Positions 1 to 10,668 of a stretch of 64,000 nucleotides of DNA are shown here, piece after piece. Below the pieces are notes generated by a model. The model searched no databases and was not told the DNA's origin. It saw only the letters and a list, made by a program, of their open reading frames with translations. The DNA is from Cryptomeria japonica (lineage: Eukaryota; Streptophyta; Pinopsida; Cupressales; Cupressaceae). Location of the stretch: assembly GCF_030272615.1 (NCBI RefSeq), contig NC_081412.1:546104202-546168201 (forward strand), given 5' to 3'. The translations under genes and the position numbers were made by a program. Within the stretch, counting starts at the first letter, position 1; each line of letters begins with the position of its first letter.

Positions 1-85
1 AGGTGAAACAACGATAAGCATCTTGAAAACATTAAGAGAACTGTGTAATGTGTATAAATACACAGGAATTTTCCATTGTTGAATC

Positions 86-397
86 ATGAGTTCAGACATT
101 GATTGGATAGAGTCCTGCTTGTTTTGCCTCGTGGGTTCTGTGCAGCATAGAAATCGGTTACAAGAGCATGCACCTCCACCATTGAAAGTGCAATCTCCAC
201 CAGTTGATTTGTTCAGTAAGAGCTGCCCCATTCCTTTACTATCGTCGCTGTTATTTCAAGATATGGAGGACAAAAGTAATCAATCCAACAATTGGGTAAC
301 AAAAGAAAATGAAATCCAAGTAATCAGAGCTGGTTTTGTAACTATATTTTGCAGCAATCAGAGCTGGATTTGTAACTATATTTTCTCAGTGCAATGA
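86..397 (+). other. Unrecognised short open frame with a 34-bp tandem duplication
   Basis: A 103-codon open frame that I do not recognise. Its 3' part contains a direct tandem duplication of about 34 bp (about 322-355 and 356-389, each beginning AATCAGAGCTGG), so the last third of the predicted peptide is a repeat rather than a conserved domain. There is no recognisable domain, signal peptide or membrane segment. It lies outside the large Tat element that begins near 1631. It could be part of an exon of an old gene or chance coding in repeat DNA; the second is more likely. Positions 398-837 downstream show only AT-rich sequence with no feature I can name. Confidence 0.15.
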
Positions 398-837
398 AAA
401 CATCTTGTACGTGAAAACCTTGAAACATAGAGTCTTTGTTACACAAAAATTGACCTGATTTTTATATCTTTGTATTTGCTTGTAGTCCAAGATTCTAGAA
501 TGACGATCTGGTATACATTACCTCTTAGCCCTTTATAAACGGCAGGAATGACCTAAAACAAAAATAAATTGATGAGAAATTTCTACTGAAGAATAGTCAA
601 TAAGAAAAATATTTTGACAGGGATTCCTGTTTTATAGAGTTTAATTGTTTTATTTGTGGTATGTCTATATGTCCCTATCAGTCTTTCATCCATGGACACA
701 ATTTTTCTATCTTTAATAGAAAGACGCTTTGTGTGACTATGTGGGTTGGCCATCTAGGGTAGTAGCCCATCCTTGTTAGAGATTTTTTATTACTATTGTA
801 AAATATTTAGGAAAAGTTATTTGTGTTGAGTTAAAAG

Positions 838-1598
838 ATTCTATCAAGCTCGTCCTAAAAAATGGGTGTATGTTGATATTGATATTTCCAAAGATCTAAA
901 AGAGTATGGATATTCAAATTGGATATCAATGACACACTTAAAATGTGTTACACCTTACCTTTCGTAATGCTTACTTTGGTGTCAAAAATTCAAAACATAA
1001 GATTAAATATTGTCCTCTTTTCACTCCTCACAAGAAACCACCCTCTAGTATCTAGTAAAGGGGATGCTACAGTTGTTAATAATAAAAATAAAAAATAAAA
1101 ATACAAACAACATTGGTTCTTAGGTCAAAAATCTTTCCAAATCTAAACATATATCTACTATTCAACAAGTCGTGTCTTCAAAACTATCCGATAAGGGGAA
1201 ACTATCCAATAAGGGGATAATAAATTCTTCTTCTAATGGGGAGACTTTTAGCAAATCATAATTCTCTAGAACATCATAGCTAGTGTCTATTTGACCTTGT
1301 AGCTAAAGATACAACTTAATTCTTGCTCAACTCTTAGGAGTTTGCATTATTCTTATAGCCAACTTGGATGGTTGGAGAAGAGAGAGTATACTACAAAAAA
1401 GTGAGGTTTTCAATCCTCAACATTCAATTGAGGAGTTTCCCAAGAGATGACTTTATACAAAAAAATTATTTCTCACTTGAAGAGATAAATAAGAATGAAA
1501 TGACTCTTTTTTCTTGTCCACCTCCACAAGAAATATGTAGTCAAAGATATGTGTCAAATATTTTTAGTTTTATATTTTCTTTGCTTGCAAGAAGATAA
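838..1598 (+). pseudogene. Decayed coding remnant of unknown family
   Basis: Two stretches read like protein: one near 863-970 (containing KWVYVDIDISKDLKEYGYS) and an open frame 1368-1598 (containing FPRDDFIQKNYFSLEEI). They are in different frames and are separated by stop codons and an AT-rich spacer. The composition is coding-like (mixed charged and aromatic residues), unlike the AT-rich surroundings, but I cannot name the family. It ends just before the inferred left LTR boundary of the Tat element, so it is probably older target DNA into which that element inserted. Confidence 0.2.
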
Positions 1599-1630
1599 GA
1601 TTAGTATTTTTTTTCCTTTCTACTACTTGT

Positions 1631-3877
1631 TGTAGACACTTAAATTAATTATTCCTCACATAATAAATTTATTAATTGTGCCAATTCCTATTCCTTCTCA
1701 ATATTAATTAAATATATAATTAATGTTGTCACTATAGTCTATTGATTGATTTATTTAATAAATCAATCTACCTTTATTCTTCTAAAATCCCTAAAATTAA
1801 TTATCTCCAATTTCCTCCTTTTAATTAATTAATTAATCTAGGTGATTCCTACAAAACACCTTTTTCCTAATCCATCATTAACCTAATGAATTCTTCTAGA
1901 AGCCCCCTAACCTCACTTATCATTATTATTCTAATTTTTAATTCCCTCCACTCATTCTCTCTCCTAGTCAAATCCTCCTACAAATCCCATTTGCCCTAAT
2001 CCCACCCAATCATTCTTCTAATCCTTCTCCTAATGAGTTTCTAGTGGCTAATCCTCATGATTAGCCACAAAGTTAACTCCTTGTCCCTTCCATTCAACCA
2101 CCTTCCTTAAATGCCCTTTTGCTAGGTGAATATGATATTTTCAAAATCTCACATTCCTCTAGACATCCCCTCCTCCAAGGAATTTTTACTTCTTCCTTAT
2201 TCCTCCAATCCCTATGATCATCCTTTTTGAAGAATTTTTAATTCCTCATCCCCATCTCTCAAGTAATATTTTATTCCTTTCTCTTCCCTAGGCACATTCA
2301 GAAGTCTTCCCAATGAGCCTTGAGGAGTGTGGAGACAAAAAATTCCTTTAAGACATATCTCTTGGTCTCCACACTTGTCTTGTCACCTCTTCTTGGGGGG
2401 TGAACTCATAATACTGGTTCCCACTTTTTGACCACCTTTGACACTTATATGAATATTTTGAAAAAAAACTTCACTTTCCGACACCTATAACTTTTAAACC
2501 GTTAAGAATTTGAAGATGATATAAAATAGTGATTTTTAACATCTTGTTTGTAGATTCTAAATACAATTTTTTCAAATTTGTTTGAATAAAATTTTATTGA
2601 TTTTTCCATCTCCCTCAAAAAGTAATTTTTTATAGCAAACAACATTTTTTAAGAGTGATGTGTATCCCGAAACGCATAATTTTTTTTCTATAAATGATAA
2701 AACTTAATTCTTTTGAATTTTGGTTTGTAACATCAATACCCAGGGCATGCAGTTGGTTTGATAGTGATATGTTGAATATTTTTCATTTTATTATGTTTTG
2801 AAGTTTGACTAATTATAATTTAGATATAGGTGTACATTTGAACACATAACTTGTTCTATATATATCAAAATTCAATTTTCTTTTTTTTGTTAGAAAGAAA
2901 ACATCAATACCTAGGGCATAGATATTTTTCAGATTTTTTTTGAATTAGTTTACTATTTTTCCCAATGCATTGAACAAAGAAGATCATGTTCGGTGAAAAA
3001 CCTACATTCATAAGAAATAAAATAAAATAATATTAATGAAATTAAATATATTAAATGTTATACTATTTGGAAAGCTTATAATAAGGACTAAATACTTTTT
3101 AAAAAAAAACTTTTAAATGAATTGATTTGACCCCCCAAAAGCTAATGTAAAATTGGTTTTTTATCAGCATTTGATAGATGCAAAGGAGACTCCATTGCAA
3201 GTATGATTTAGAAGTAGAGAGGTTTTATCCAAGAAATTTTGATGTAAGAGCCTTTGATTTAACTCTCTTCAATTAATTACTTAAAATGGGACCTCTTAAA
3301 GCTTAAATCATTATATTTTCTAGAAAATGTATGATTTCAGCAAAAATCAGGACGTACCAAAAAGTGGGAACCAGCTTTGTGAGCTCACCCTGGGGCATGT
3401 GTGGGCTCACATGGAATCCTGACCCTTCATCTTGGATCAATCCTAGCCCTCCATTTATTCTCTTCTTCTCCTATAAATTGAGGACTTCATCTCCTTGTTT
3501 CACATCTCCAAGTTAGCTAAGTTCATGCCGTCAAATTGAGTTTGAGAAATCATCCATAGCACCCAAACTCTACTCAATTTTCTACTCATCCATCACTTAG
3601 TGAAAAATTCCTCATCCATTCCATCTAATCATCTTGTGCACAATCGTGGAGAGCCATCCACATTCAACAAAGGAGCCAATCCAATCAAGTCAAGGAAGGG
3701 CGCATCTTTGGCTTCATCAAAGGCTCAATCCGAAGGAGAAGGTATAAACTTGCAAGGTATAAATAGTTTGTTTGTGTTTTCATATGGCTTGTTGATGTTT
3801 CATGTTTTTAATGTGCTTGAATGCTTTGTTTGCATACTAACCACTTAATCTCACCTTGCTAGTTTTTCCCCTCTTCA
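1631..3877 (+). repeat. Probable 5' LTR of the Tat-like element
   Basis: The left edge TGTAGACACTT has the TG expected of an LTR (an alternative start is 1628). A TATA box with transcription-start-like context lies at 3472. The right edge is placed at CTCTTCA (3877), three bases before a Tat-type primer site. Length is about 2.25 kb, within the usual range for Tat/Ogre LTRs. The sequence is AT-rich and non-coding, with several pyrimidine-rich stretches. No second copy is seen in the window, so the boundaries rest on signals only. Confidence 0.5.
3472..3480 (+). promoter_or_regulatory. LTR TATA box
   Basis: TATAAATTG followed by GAGG, about 400 bp before the primer site. This is the position expected for the U3/R boundary of the retrotransposon's own promoter. 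Confidence 0.5.
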
Positions 3878-3880
3878 TTC

Positions 3881-3898
3881 TGGCATGCCCAGTGGAAC
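3881..3898 (+). promoter_or_regulatory. Primer binding site of the Tat-like element
   Basis: TGGCATGCCCAGTGGAACC follows the LTR end closely. It resembles the TGGCGCC...GTGGGG primer sites of plant Tat/Ogre elements after a few substitutions. It fixes the end of the 5' LTR and supports the lineage assignment made from pol. Confidence 0.5.
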
Positions 3899-3900
3899 CC

Positions 3901-5965
3901 ACGTCCCTAAAATTTAACTTCTTTCAAGTTTTTGTGAGCTTTTTTCTCGCAGGTATTGGAACAACGCAAGTGTTTGCAAATGAGTGCAAGCAACATGGGT
4001 TCAACGTGAGAGACAAGGGTTTTTAGCATGTGTGCATGTGCGAGCATTCGGGATTTAAATTTTTAACTCGCCTTTTCTGCATGATCCCAAAACAGCGCGA
4101 CTGCCATTGAAACAAAGCATCCGACTTTTGCAATTTCACATTTCTTTTCAGTTTAATATTTTTGTTTATTTCCTATTTTTATTATCTGATTAATAGCAGA
4201 AAATAAAATAAAAATAATTCAGAAAAGAGCAAAAAATATGTTAAGTTAGCATAATTTATTACAATCTTTTATTCCAAATTTTCGGTTCAGTGCAAGCGCC
4301 CAGCAAATAGCATGGGCGCTTTAGTGATTTTGCGCTCTTTTTCAAATTTTCAAATTTCTAGCTTTCTATCTGTTATTTTTTGTTGCTAACCTATTTCAGC
4401 ACGCACGCTCGCGTTTTCGCGTGTCTGACTTTACATCAGCACGATCGCAGGTATATTCTGTTATTTTTTATTTTTCATATAGTTCCTGCAATAATTAATT
4501 GTTTGCCTTGTTTAGTGCATACGCAAGCGTTTCAACACCTGCATAGGCACTTTAGCTCAGGTGTTTGCAGAACAGCATGAGCGTTGTTTCATCAGACCTT
4601 TGTCTACTGATCAAAATTTTGAGGTTTTTGCAGGTTTCTCGATTAGTCCAAGACATCACTATAAAATACTAACAGTTGTTTTGTGGCTCGCTTGTCAAAG
4701 AATGCATTTAGTAAACTACTAATCATTTTGTTTTGTAGGTTGCCAAGGAAATACAAACAAATCTTGTGTCTTTCTTTTTTTAGGCATGTAGATTTAACTA
4801 GGAAGGTAAAAGAGCTAAAGTCCTTGATTTTGTTTGGGGAAAAGTGTGAAAGTAGGATAGTATGCTCTTATCTATCTAGACAATCAGAAATCCCGACCTT
4901 TGGAACTTTTTCTAATTTGTTGTGTGCTTTCCTTTAGTGGGCTTGCCCTCCCAATTTTCTTAGGCATTGGTGAGAGGGGAACGACCCAAGTGAGTATGGC
5001 TAGACCTAGGCATTCCGACTCACTATAATAAATAGGCCTCTTGAGATGAAAGTTTAAGAGGATGGAGCTATTTGGGAGTTTACTCTCATATTGGTTATTT
5101 TGTAGGGTCTTTAGGTCTCAATCACACTTGTGTGACTACATCTTGCTTGGTACTTTGTAGGGATATAGGCCTCAATCACTCTTGCGTGACTACAAGGATT
5201 AGTCATCAAACGGAAATCCATATTAAGAACTCTAGGATTAGAGGCCACCTGATTCACCTCCGAAAGGTGGATAATCTATGTGCAAGGGAGATAGTAACTC
5301 CCCCAAAAGACTTTCCATATCGTGCCCCCATTAGCATTCAAAGTCAGCTAATATAGCAATGGGAATCCATTGCATGAGACCCAGCGGCTGTATTTGATTA
5401 GCTATTGGGTGTACCTAAGTCAGCAAGCAAAGGTTTTCCTCCTTAGCCAATTACTTAGGGTAGCTTGATATTCTTGATGTGCTTATTTGAATTAATGTCC
5501 AATGTGTTTGCTTTGTCTTCTTGCCAAGAGTAGAATTAGTCAACATCCTTGTCATTATCATCAAATTTAAATCTAGTCCATGTCATATTCAAGGTCATGT
5601 CCTAGTCACACAAATTTTTTGAACCAACATCAATCAAGTCCAATTCATAACAAACTCAAGTCTTCCAAACAAGTCCCAAACTATGTCGGAGCTCTATCCA
5701 TCTCATGTTTTGTAAGCCCAATTCATATAAGCATCCCAAGAAGTCAATCCACCGACCTATCAAGAAGAAGAAGCTCACACAAGCACAACTTATTAGATGT
5801 CAGAAGTTTTGGTACACAAATCGTAAACTCTTTCTTAAACATAGGACCTTTTTGCACCATTACCACGATTATATCCATGGTCATAGCAATGAGATTGATG
5901 CTAGTGATGAATTAAGAGTCTGTGCCCTCCATCAAGGTTCAGGTTTGTCTTTTAACACCAACTAT
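3901..5965 (+). other. Non-coding leader of the Tat-like element (first part)
   Basis: About 2 kb with no supported gene. Small open frames here (for example 4380-4580, 5072-5356, 5580-5989) show no domain and overlap one another. A short direct duplication occurs at about 5102-5140 and 5157-5194. Each copy carries CAATCAC...GTGACTACA, which could form a small hairpin. Long leaders between primer site and gag are usual in Tat/Ogre elements. Confidence 0.4.
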
Positions 5966-5970
5966 CTATT

Positions 5971-7056
5971 AGGTCCCAGAGACAACTGAGAGGGGGGGGG
6001 TGAATCAGTTGTCCAATAAATTCAAACCAAAACTTAATGCTTAATGCCGGTAAACCAAACTTTATGTCGGTAGATATTTTTATCAGTTAATTGCAGTACC
6101 GGTAAAGATTAATGCATGAAATAGAAAGACAATAACATCCACAACACATAACACAAATATTTGTATGTGGAAACCCTGTAAGGGGAAAAACCACGGTGGG
6201 AAACCTTACCCACAATCAAATGATACTACTACAAATAGTATGTGTGTACAATATGGAGTCTGCACATGCAGAAAGGCCAGCTACCTAGAGCTCACTACTC
6301 AATCACAAAATGGGAGTCATACTGACTATAATTGGATGGTTAAATCCAATGATAATGTACTCCTTAAAATAGCACCTTCATATGCTGGATTGAGTACCGG
6401 TTAAGCTCTGATATGCCTTCTTCAAACCTTCCTTCAATCTTCAAATCATGTCTGCATGTATAGCCCTGCTTATTTTTGCACATTCACACTTTCTTACATT
6501 CCTATTACCAATCCTATATCAATCTCACAAATGAGATCTTACATTTATACCATAACCTAAGACCAATTGAATAGGTCGGCTCACTAAGAATATTACAATA
6601 AAATCAGTTATAAATAAATTAATATGTGATGTATCATGTCAGATCAATGCATTTACAATAATAATAAATCATCTCCATAACGTGTCATGCTAATCTGGAA
6701 TAGATATGCTTGCCAGTGCATAACCTAGACCTATTTGCCGGTAACAAAAAATATGCAAAATCAAATAGATCAACAACCAAATCACCAAAACCAAGTGATC
6801 AAATCATGTCTTTGACATAACCAGGTAGTCTCCAAGTCATTCCTAGTGCCAGTGAACCAAATCCCTGTGACTGTGCATAAGTTATTGAACATGTCGGTGA
6901 ACATAACCAAAGATCTCCAAGTGCGGATAAGTGTGGATAAGTGTTGACAAGTGTTGACATTAATGAAAAAAATATCAACATATCCAAAATAACAACACTA
7001 TCATCATAATCAGGGTGGTCGCATCCCTTCATACAAATTACCATCCGAACCAATCA
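5971..7056 (-). mobile_element. Probable solo copia-type LTR inserted in the leader
   Basis: The segment contains a G-run followed by GTGAATCAG near its left end and a block GGGGAAAAACCACGGTGGG (6182-6200). Both also occur in the LTRs of the copia elements at 51.4 and 56-63 kb. A minus-strand TATA box (TATAAATG) lies near 6553. It is flanked by the 7-bp direct repeat ATCTATT (5964-5970 and 7056-7062), which would contain a 5-bp target duplication. The right end gives TG on the minus strand; the left end is not a perfect CA. A run of GGATAAGTGT-like repeats sits at 6925-6960. No internal coding sequence accompanies it, so recombination to a solo LTR is the simplest reading. Confidence 0.45.
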
Positions 7057-7062
7057 TCTATT

Positions 7063-7686
7063 GAGTCGTGTTCATGCAAAGAATAGCCTCGTCATCAAAT
7101 TTCTTCTAATCCTCACGATCATCTCTCTTTGATCAATCATCCTCAATCTTTTCCTAAGGACTTAGCACATCAATTGATCACAAATCAATCATCATCAATC
7201 ATCAAATAAATTCTCAAATCCAAATCAAATCATCCTTTAATCCAATTTAACCTCATGTTAAGGTTTTATGCCTTGTGAAGTTTTATTTAGACCGCATCCT
7301 TAATCAATCAATAATTTGGCTTTGTGCTTGAAGAAGAATCCTCTCCAAGTACCTTTTCCCTATCCTTTGAGTAGATCAAGACTCTTTTCTCACGTCTTTA
7401 TGTTGCTTAGGGTCATTAGTCAACCCTTAGTAGAAGAAATACTTTGATCATCATCCAAAGTTCTAAATTTTACCCAACTTGGTCATTACCTTGCTTGTGG
7501 TTTCATCAACATCTCCCACCTAAAATCCTCATCCAAGGACTAAGGTGCAATCTTAATCAAACTCGTTTCCTAATCCAAGGACTCTACCAATCAATCAAAT
7601 CCAATTTCATCAAATCCAAGATCCTTGCTAAGTCCCTTCATAAAATTTCTTCCTCCTCTAATCAATCTTTCTAAAGTTATTCTTGT
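7063..7686 (+). other. Leader remainder, CATCAATC-rich
   Basis: Pyrimidine- and CAATCATC-rich non-coding DNA between the solo LTR and the gag start. No gene seen. The open frame at 7444-7674 has no recognisable domain. Confidence 0.4.
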
Positions 7687-9490
7687 ATGGTCACAACTCG
7701 ATCTCAAAAGAAAAAGATGGCCAAACAACAATATGGCATGCCGAACATTAGTGTCCTATATGAAGACTCTACACAAGATTAGACACAAAGTGTGCAACCT
7801 AGCATTCAAAATCAACCACAAGCCCTAATATGGTTGATCAAGATGAACTCTCTTTGGAAGTGCGAACTTTCTTAGAAGACTCTTATAACCGAGAAATGTT
7901 GGAGAAATTTATCCGACATAATCCTAGTGCTCTTCTAAAGACTCTCCTTGAAAATGGATCTCAACTCCCCCCTTGATTTTGATAGATCCATTATTGGTCA
8001 ACAACCACAAGGAGACCTTCCTCCTACTCATATTGTCATACCAGTTCTTCAAACTTAATCAATTGCGCCCCTGCCCATCATTCAACCCCAATCAATGGCA
8101 CCCACGACATCCGTCCTTGTGGTCTCCATTTTGCCTTCTTCCTTCTTAACATCTATGCCAATATCAAATCCAATCTTGTCTATTCTCCAACATGCTTCTA
8201 TGCCATCTTCTTCTACCTGACCATACATTTCTATTCCAAAATCTTCCATTCCTCTCAACAATGTCGCTAACTTCATTCTAGCCTCACTTCCTCCTGTCAC
8301 AACAATTTGCAGATCGCAACCAATCATCACTCAAGTCCCTGTGACATCGGTCATCACATCTCATATCCCTGCTTCCTCATCATATCAATACATTAGTAGT
8401 GGTGGTCCACTTTATATGACTCACATGATTCTAGGGGCAAACATAATTTATCATGTCCAAAATCCACAACAAGACCTCATTAAAGAAATCCAAGACATGA
8501 AAAACATTATCAAAGACATGAAGGAAGGGACTAACAAAAGGAAACCTTACTTGTTTGAGGATTTCTATCCTTGTCCTTATGACCCATCTATATCAATTGT
8601 ACCATACCCACCAGGGTTTGAGATGCTTAAGTTCACGAAGTATGAGGGCAAAGGGGACCCCTGAGACCATGTTCATGAGTTTCACATCTTATGTCAAGAA
8701 CTCTCCTATAGTGACTTATACCTTTGAAGGCTCTTCCCTAAGAGTCTCACAAGAGATTCTCTTGCATGGTTCTTGTCCTTACCTTGAGGTTCTATCACCT
8801 CCTTCCCAGAATTAGCAGAGAAGTTTGTGGCTCACTATGCCTTCAACATTACCAATGATGTTTCCATGATAGACCTTTGTAACATGAAACAAAGGCCTAG
8901 AGAGACTTTTGCTAGTTTCTTGCAAAGATGGCGTCAGCTTACCAATAAATTCCAATGGGACATGCCAGAACAACACCAAATTGAATTATTTCAAAAGAAT
9001 CTAGTGCTCAAACAATCAAGACCTTTGACATCTCAATGTATCAAATCTTTCCAAAAATTGACTGACAAGGGCCTAGCTCTTGAACGTGTCTTGTTAGAGG
9101 AAGGAACCTTAAAACATTACCAAAAATTAAGTCAAAATTATTCCTCTTACCATAATGATAAACCAAAATTTTGGTCCAAACAAGAATGTGGTCAATGATG
9201 GTGTCACTGATGCAAAACATGTCCAAATCGTGGCTACTTCTCCAAATCCCACCACCACCAATCGCCAATTCAACAATCAAAATAATTAAAATCGATCTCA
9301 AAAGCCTCATAACAATGTCTCAATCTAGGGGTGACCACCCCGATCCAATAACAAGACTCCAAGAGATTTTACTCCTCTTGCCGAGCCCATTGAAGTGGTG
9401 TGTCAAAAGATTGTCCAAGCAAGTGCAGTGGTCTTCTTGATAAATCACCTGTTCAACCCCAATCAACCCAAACCTAGGTGGTATAGGGTA
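7687..9490 (+). pseudogene. gag: gag of the Tat-like element, interrupted
   Basis: A likely start is the ATG at 7687 (MVTTRSQKKKMAKQ...). The second conserved block begins MVDQDELSLEVRTFLEDSY near 7830. The retrotransposon gag domain spans about 8550-9130, with the typical motif FASFLQRWRQLTNKF at about 8907-8950 and the PxGFE...KFTKYEGKGDP segment at 8608-8664. The frame is broken by stops and at least two frameshifts (about 8664 and 8800), so no product is possible. Reading continues weakly through PNQPKPRWYR to about 9489 and then stops at the inserted terminal repeat; the remaining gag tail is at 42.06 kb. The family role is capsid and nucleocapsid protein packaging element RNA in the cytoplasm. 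Confidence 0.75.
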
Positions 9491-9491
9491 T

Positions 9492-9540
9492 GTGCAGGAT
9501 CATGGTGTGCCAAAACATGCCCTTAAGTGGCAATGAAATT
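9492..9540 (+). repeat. Left terminal inverted repeat
   Basis: It begins GTGCAGGATCATGG and continues TGTGCCAAAA. The reverse complement of 42010-42045 matches this with two substitutions in the first 24 bp, then again at AGTGGCAATG after a 10-bp indel. The host gag reading frame ends at its outer edge. Confidence 0.7.
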
Positions 9541-10360
9541 TCAGAAAATCGGAGTTATGCAACGTGACATGAAAATTTGAATAAGTTGTGAACATTATTT
9601 TTAAAATATGTAAGAAGAGAATCTATATAAAATTGAATGTAGTTTCTAAGATACTAGTTGTTTTTTGAAAAAAAAAATCTATTTGAAGAAAATTTCAAAT
9701 TTCAATGCAGTGGTAATAAAATTTCAAGAAAAAGATAAGAAGTAGATGTATGTCTAACCACCCTAATCACAATTAAATCATAATATTTTTTTATAATATT
9801 TAAATTTAAGTATTAGACTCATGTCCAGATGTGACACATATTTTTTATAATTTTTAATAAAGTAAATAATTATTTATGAATTTTTTACTACAGCTTTTCA
9901 TAAATTCAAAAACTCCTACGTCTGACCACCTTAACTTGGTCAAAACCTTATGAAATTTTTATTTTTTTTAACTTTTCCCTATAGTAGATGAAGCATAGGA
10001 TGTGATGCATGTTTTAGATTCAAAAAATGTTATACCGTTTGAAAGTTATGAGTGTTTTTCAATCAGTCTATCAATCAGGACTATTGTCAAAATTCAATTA
10101 GAAAATAAATAATAATAATTTATTAAAGTCGAAATAAGACAAGCCTTATATTGTTGGAAAGCTGAGAACGTCCTTAAAAAACCCTTTTTCGTTTTATCAA
10201 TTTTGGCTACAAAAAAAGTCATCAGCCACCAATGTAAAGTCTGGAAAATCAAGGAATACTGAAAAACACATTTTTTTAGTTGACTTTTAGGCTTGTCACT
10301 TCCAAGCTAAATCCCAAAGCATTCCCGAGCCAAACTTTGAAATTTAAAAATTGTACAACA
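9541..10360. other. AT-rich subterminal region of the DNA element
   Basis: About 820 bp with no gene on either strand. It is AT-rich with scattered short homopolymers. It lies between the left terminal repeat and the first palindrome and is probably the subterminal, possibly regulatory, region of the element. Confidence 0.4.
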
Positions 10361-10380
10361 AAAATCGGATATCCGATTTT
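10361..10380. repeat. 20-bp palindrome, copy 1
   Basis: AAAATCGGATATCCGATTTT, a perfect 20-bp palindrome. An AT-rich tract follows inward. The same palindrome occurs at 13591-13610 and 41890-41909, with a degenerate copy at 13491-13509. Occurrence near both ends and on both sides of the minisatellite suggests a binding site or a structural element of the transposon. Confidence 0.65.
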
Positions 10381-10490
10381 CATAAGTAAATTCACTAACT
10401 AAATTTGCACATAATTAATCTATTGTTTATTAATATATTAATATATAATATTTTAATATATTAATTTATAAATAAATTCGTATATGATAT

Positions 10491-10668
10491 TAGGGAGAGG
10501 GAGAGGGAGAGGGAGAGGGGGGAGAGAGAAAGATTAAGGGAGAGAGAGAGAGATTAGGGAAGAGAGATTAGGGGAGAGAGATGGGGAGAGGGAAGGGAGA
10601 GAGAGATGGGGAGAGGGAAGGTAGAGAGAGATAGAGAGATTAGGGGAGAGATAGAGAGAGATATGACA
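10491..10668 (+). repeat. (GA)-rich microsatellite
   Basis: Purine tract made of GAGAGG and GAGA units. It marks the left edge of the minisatellite. A matching pyrimidine tract (13370-13477) marks the right edge, so the tracts are inverted relative to one another. Confidence 0.9.

Noticed and set aside
1631-3877. A matching 3' LTR at 47.8-49.2 kb
   Set aside because: I compared the start and end signals and saw no convincing similarity, so the 3' LTR is left unassigned.
8082-8330. Minus-strand 82-codon open frame
   Set aside because: Antisense to the proline/serine-rich part of the Tat gag.
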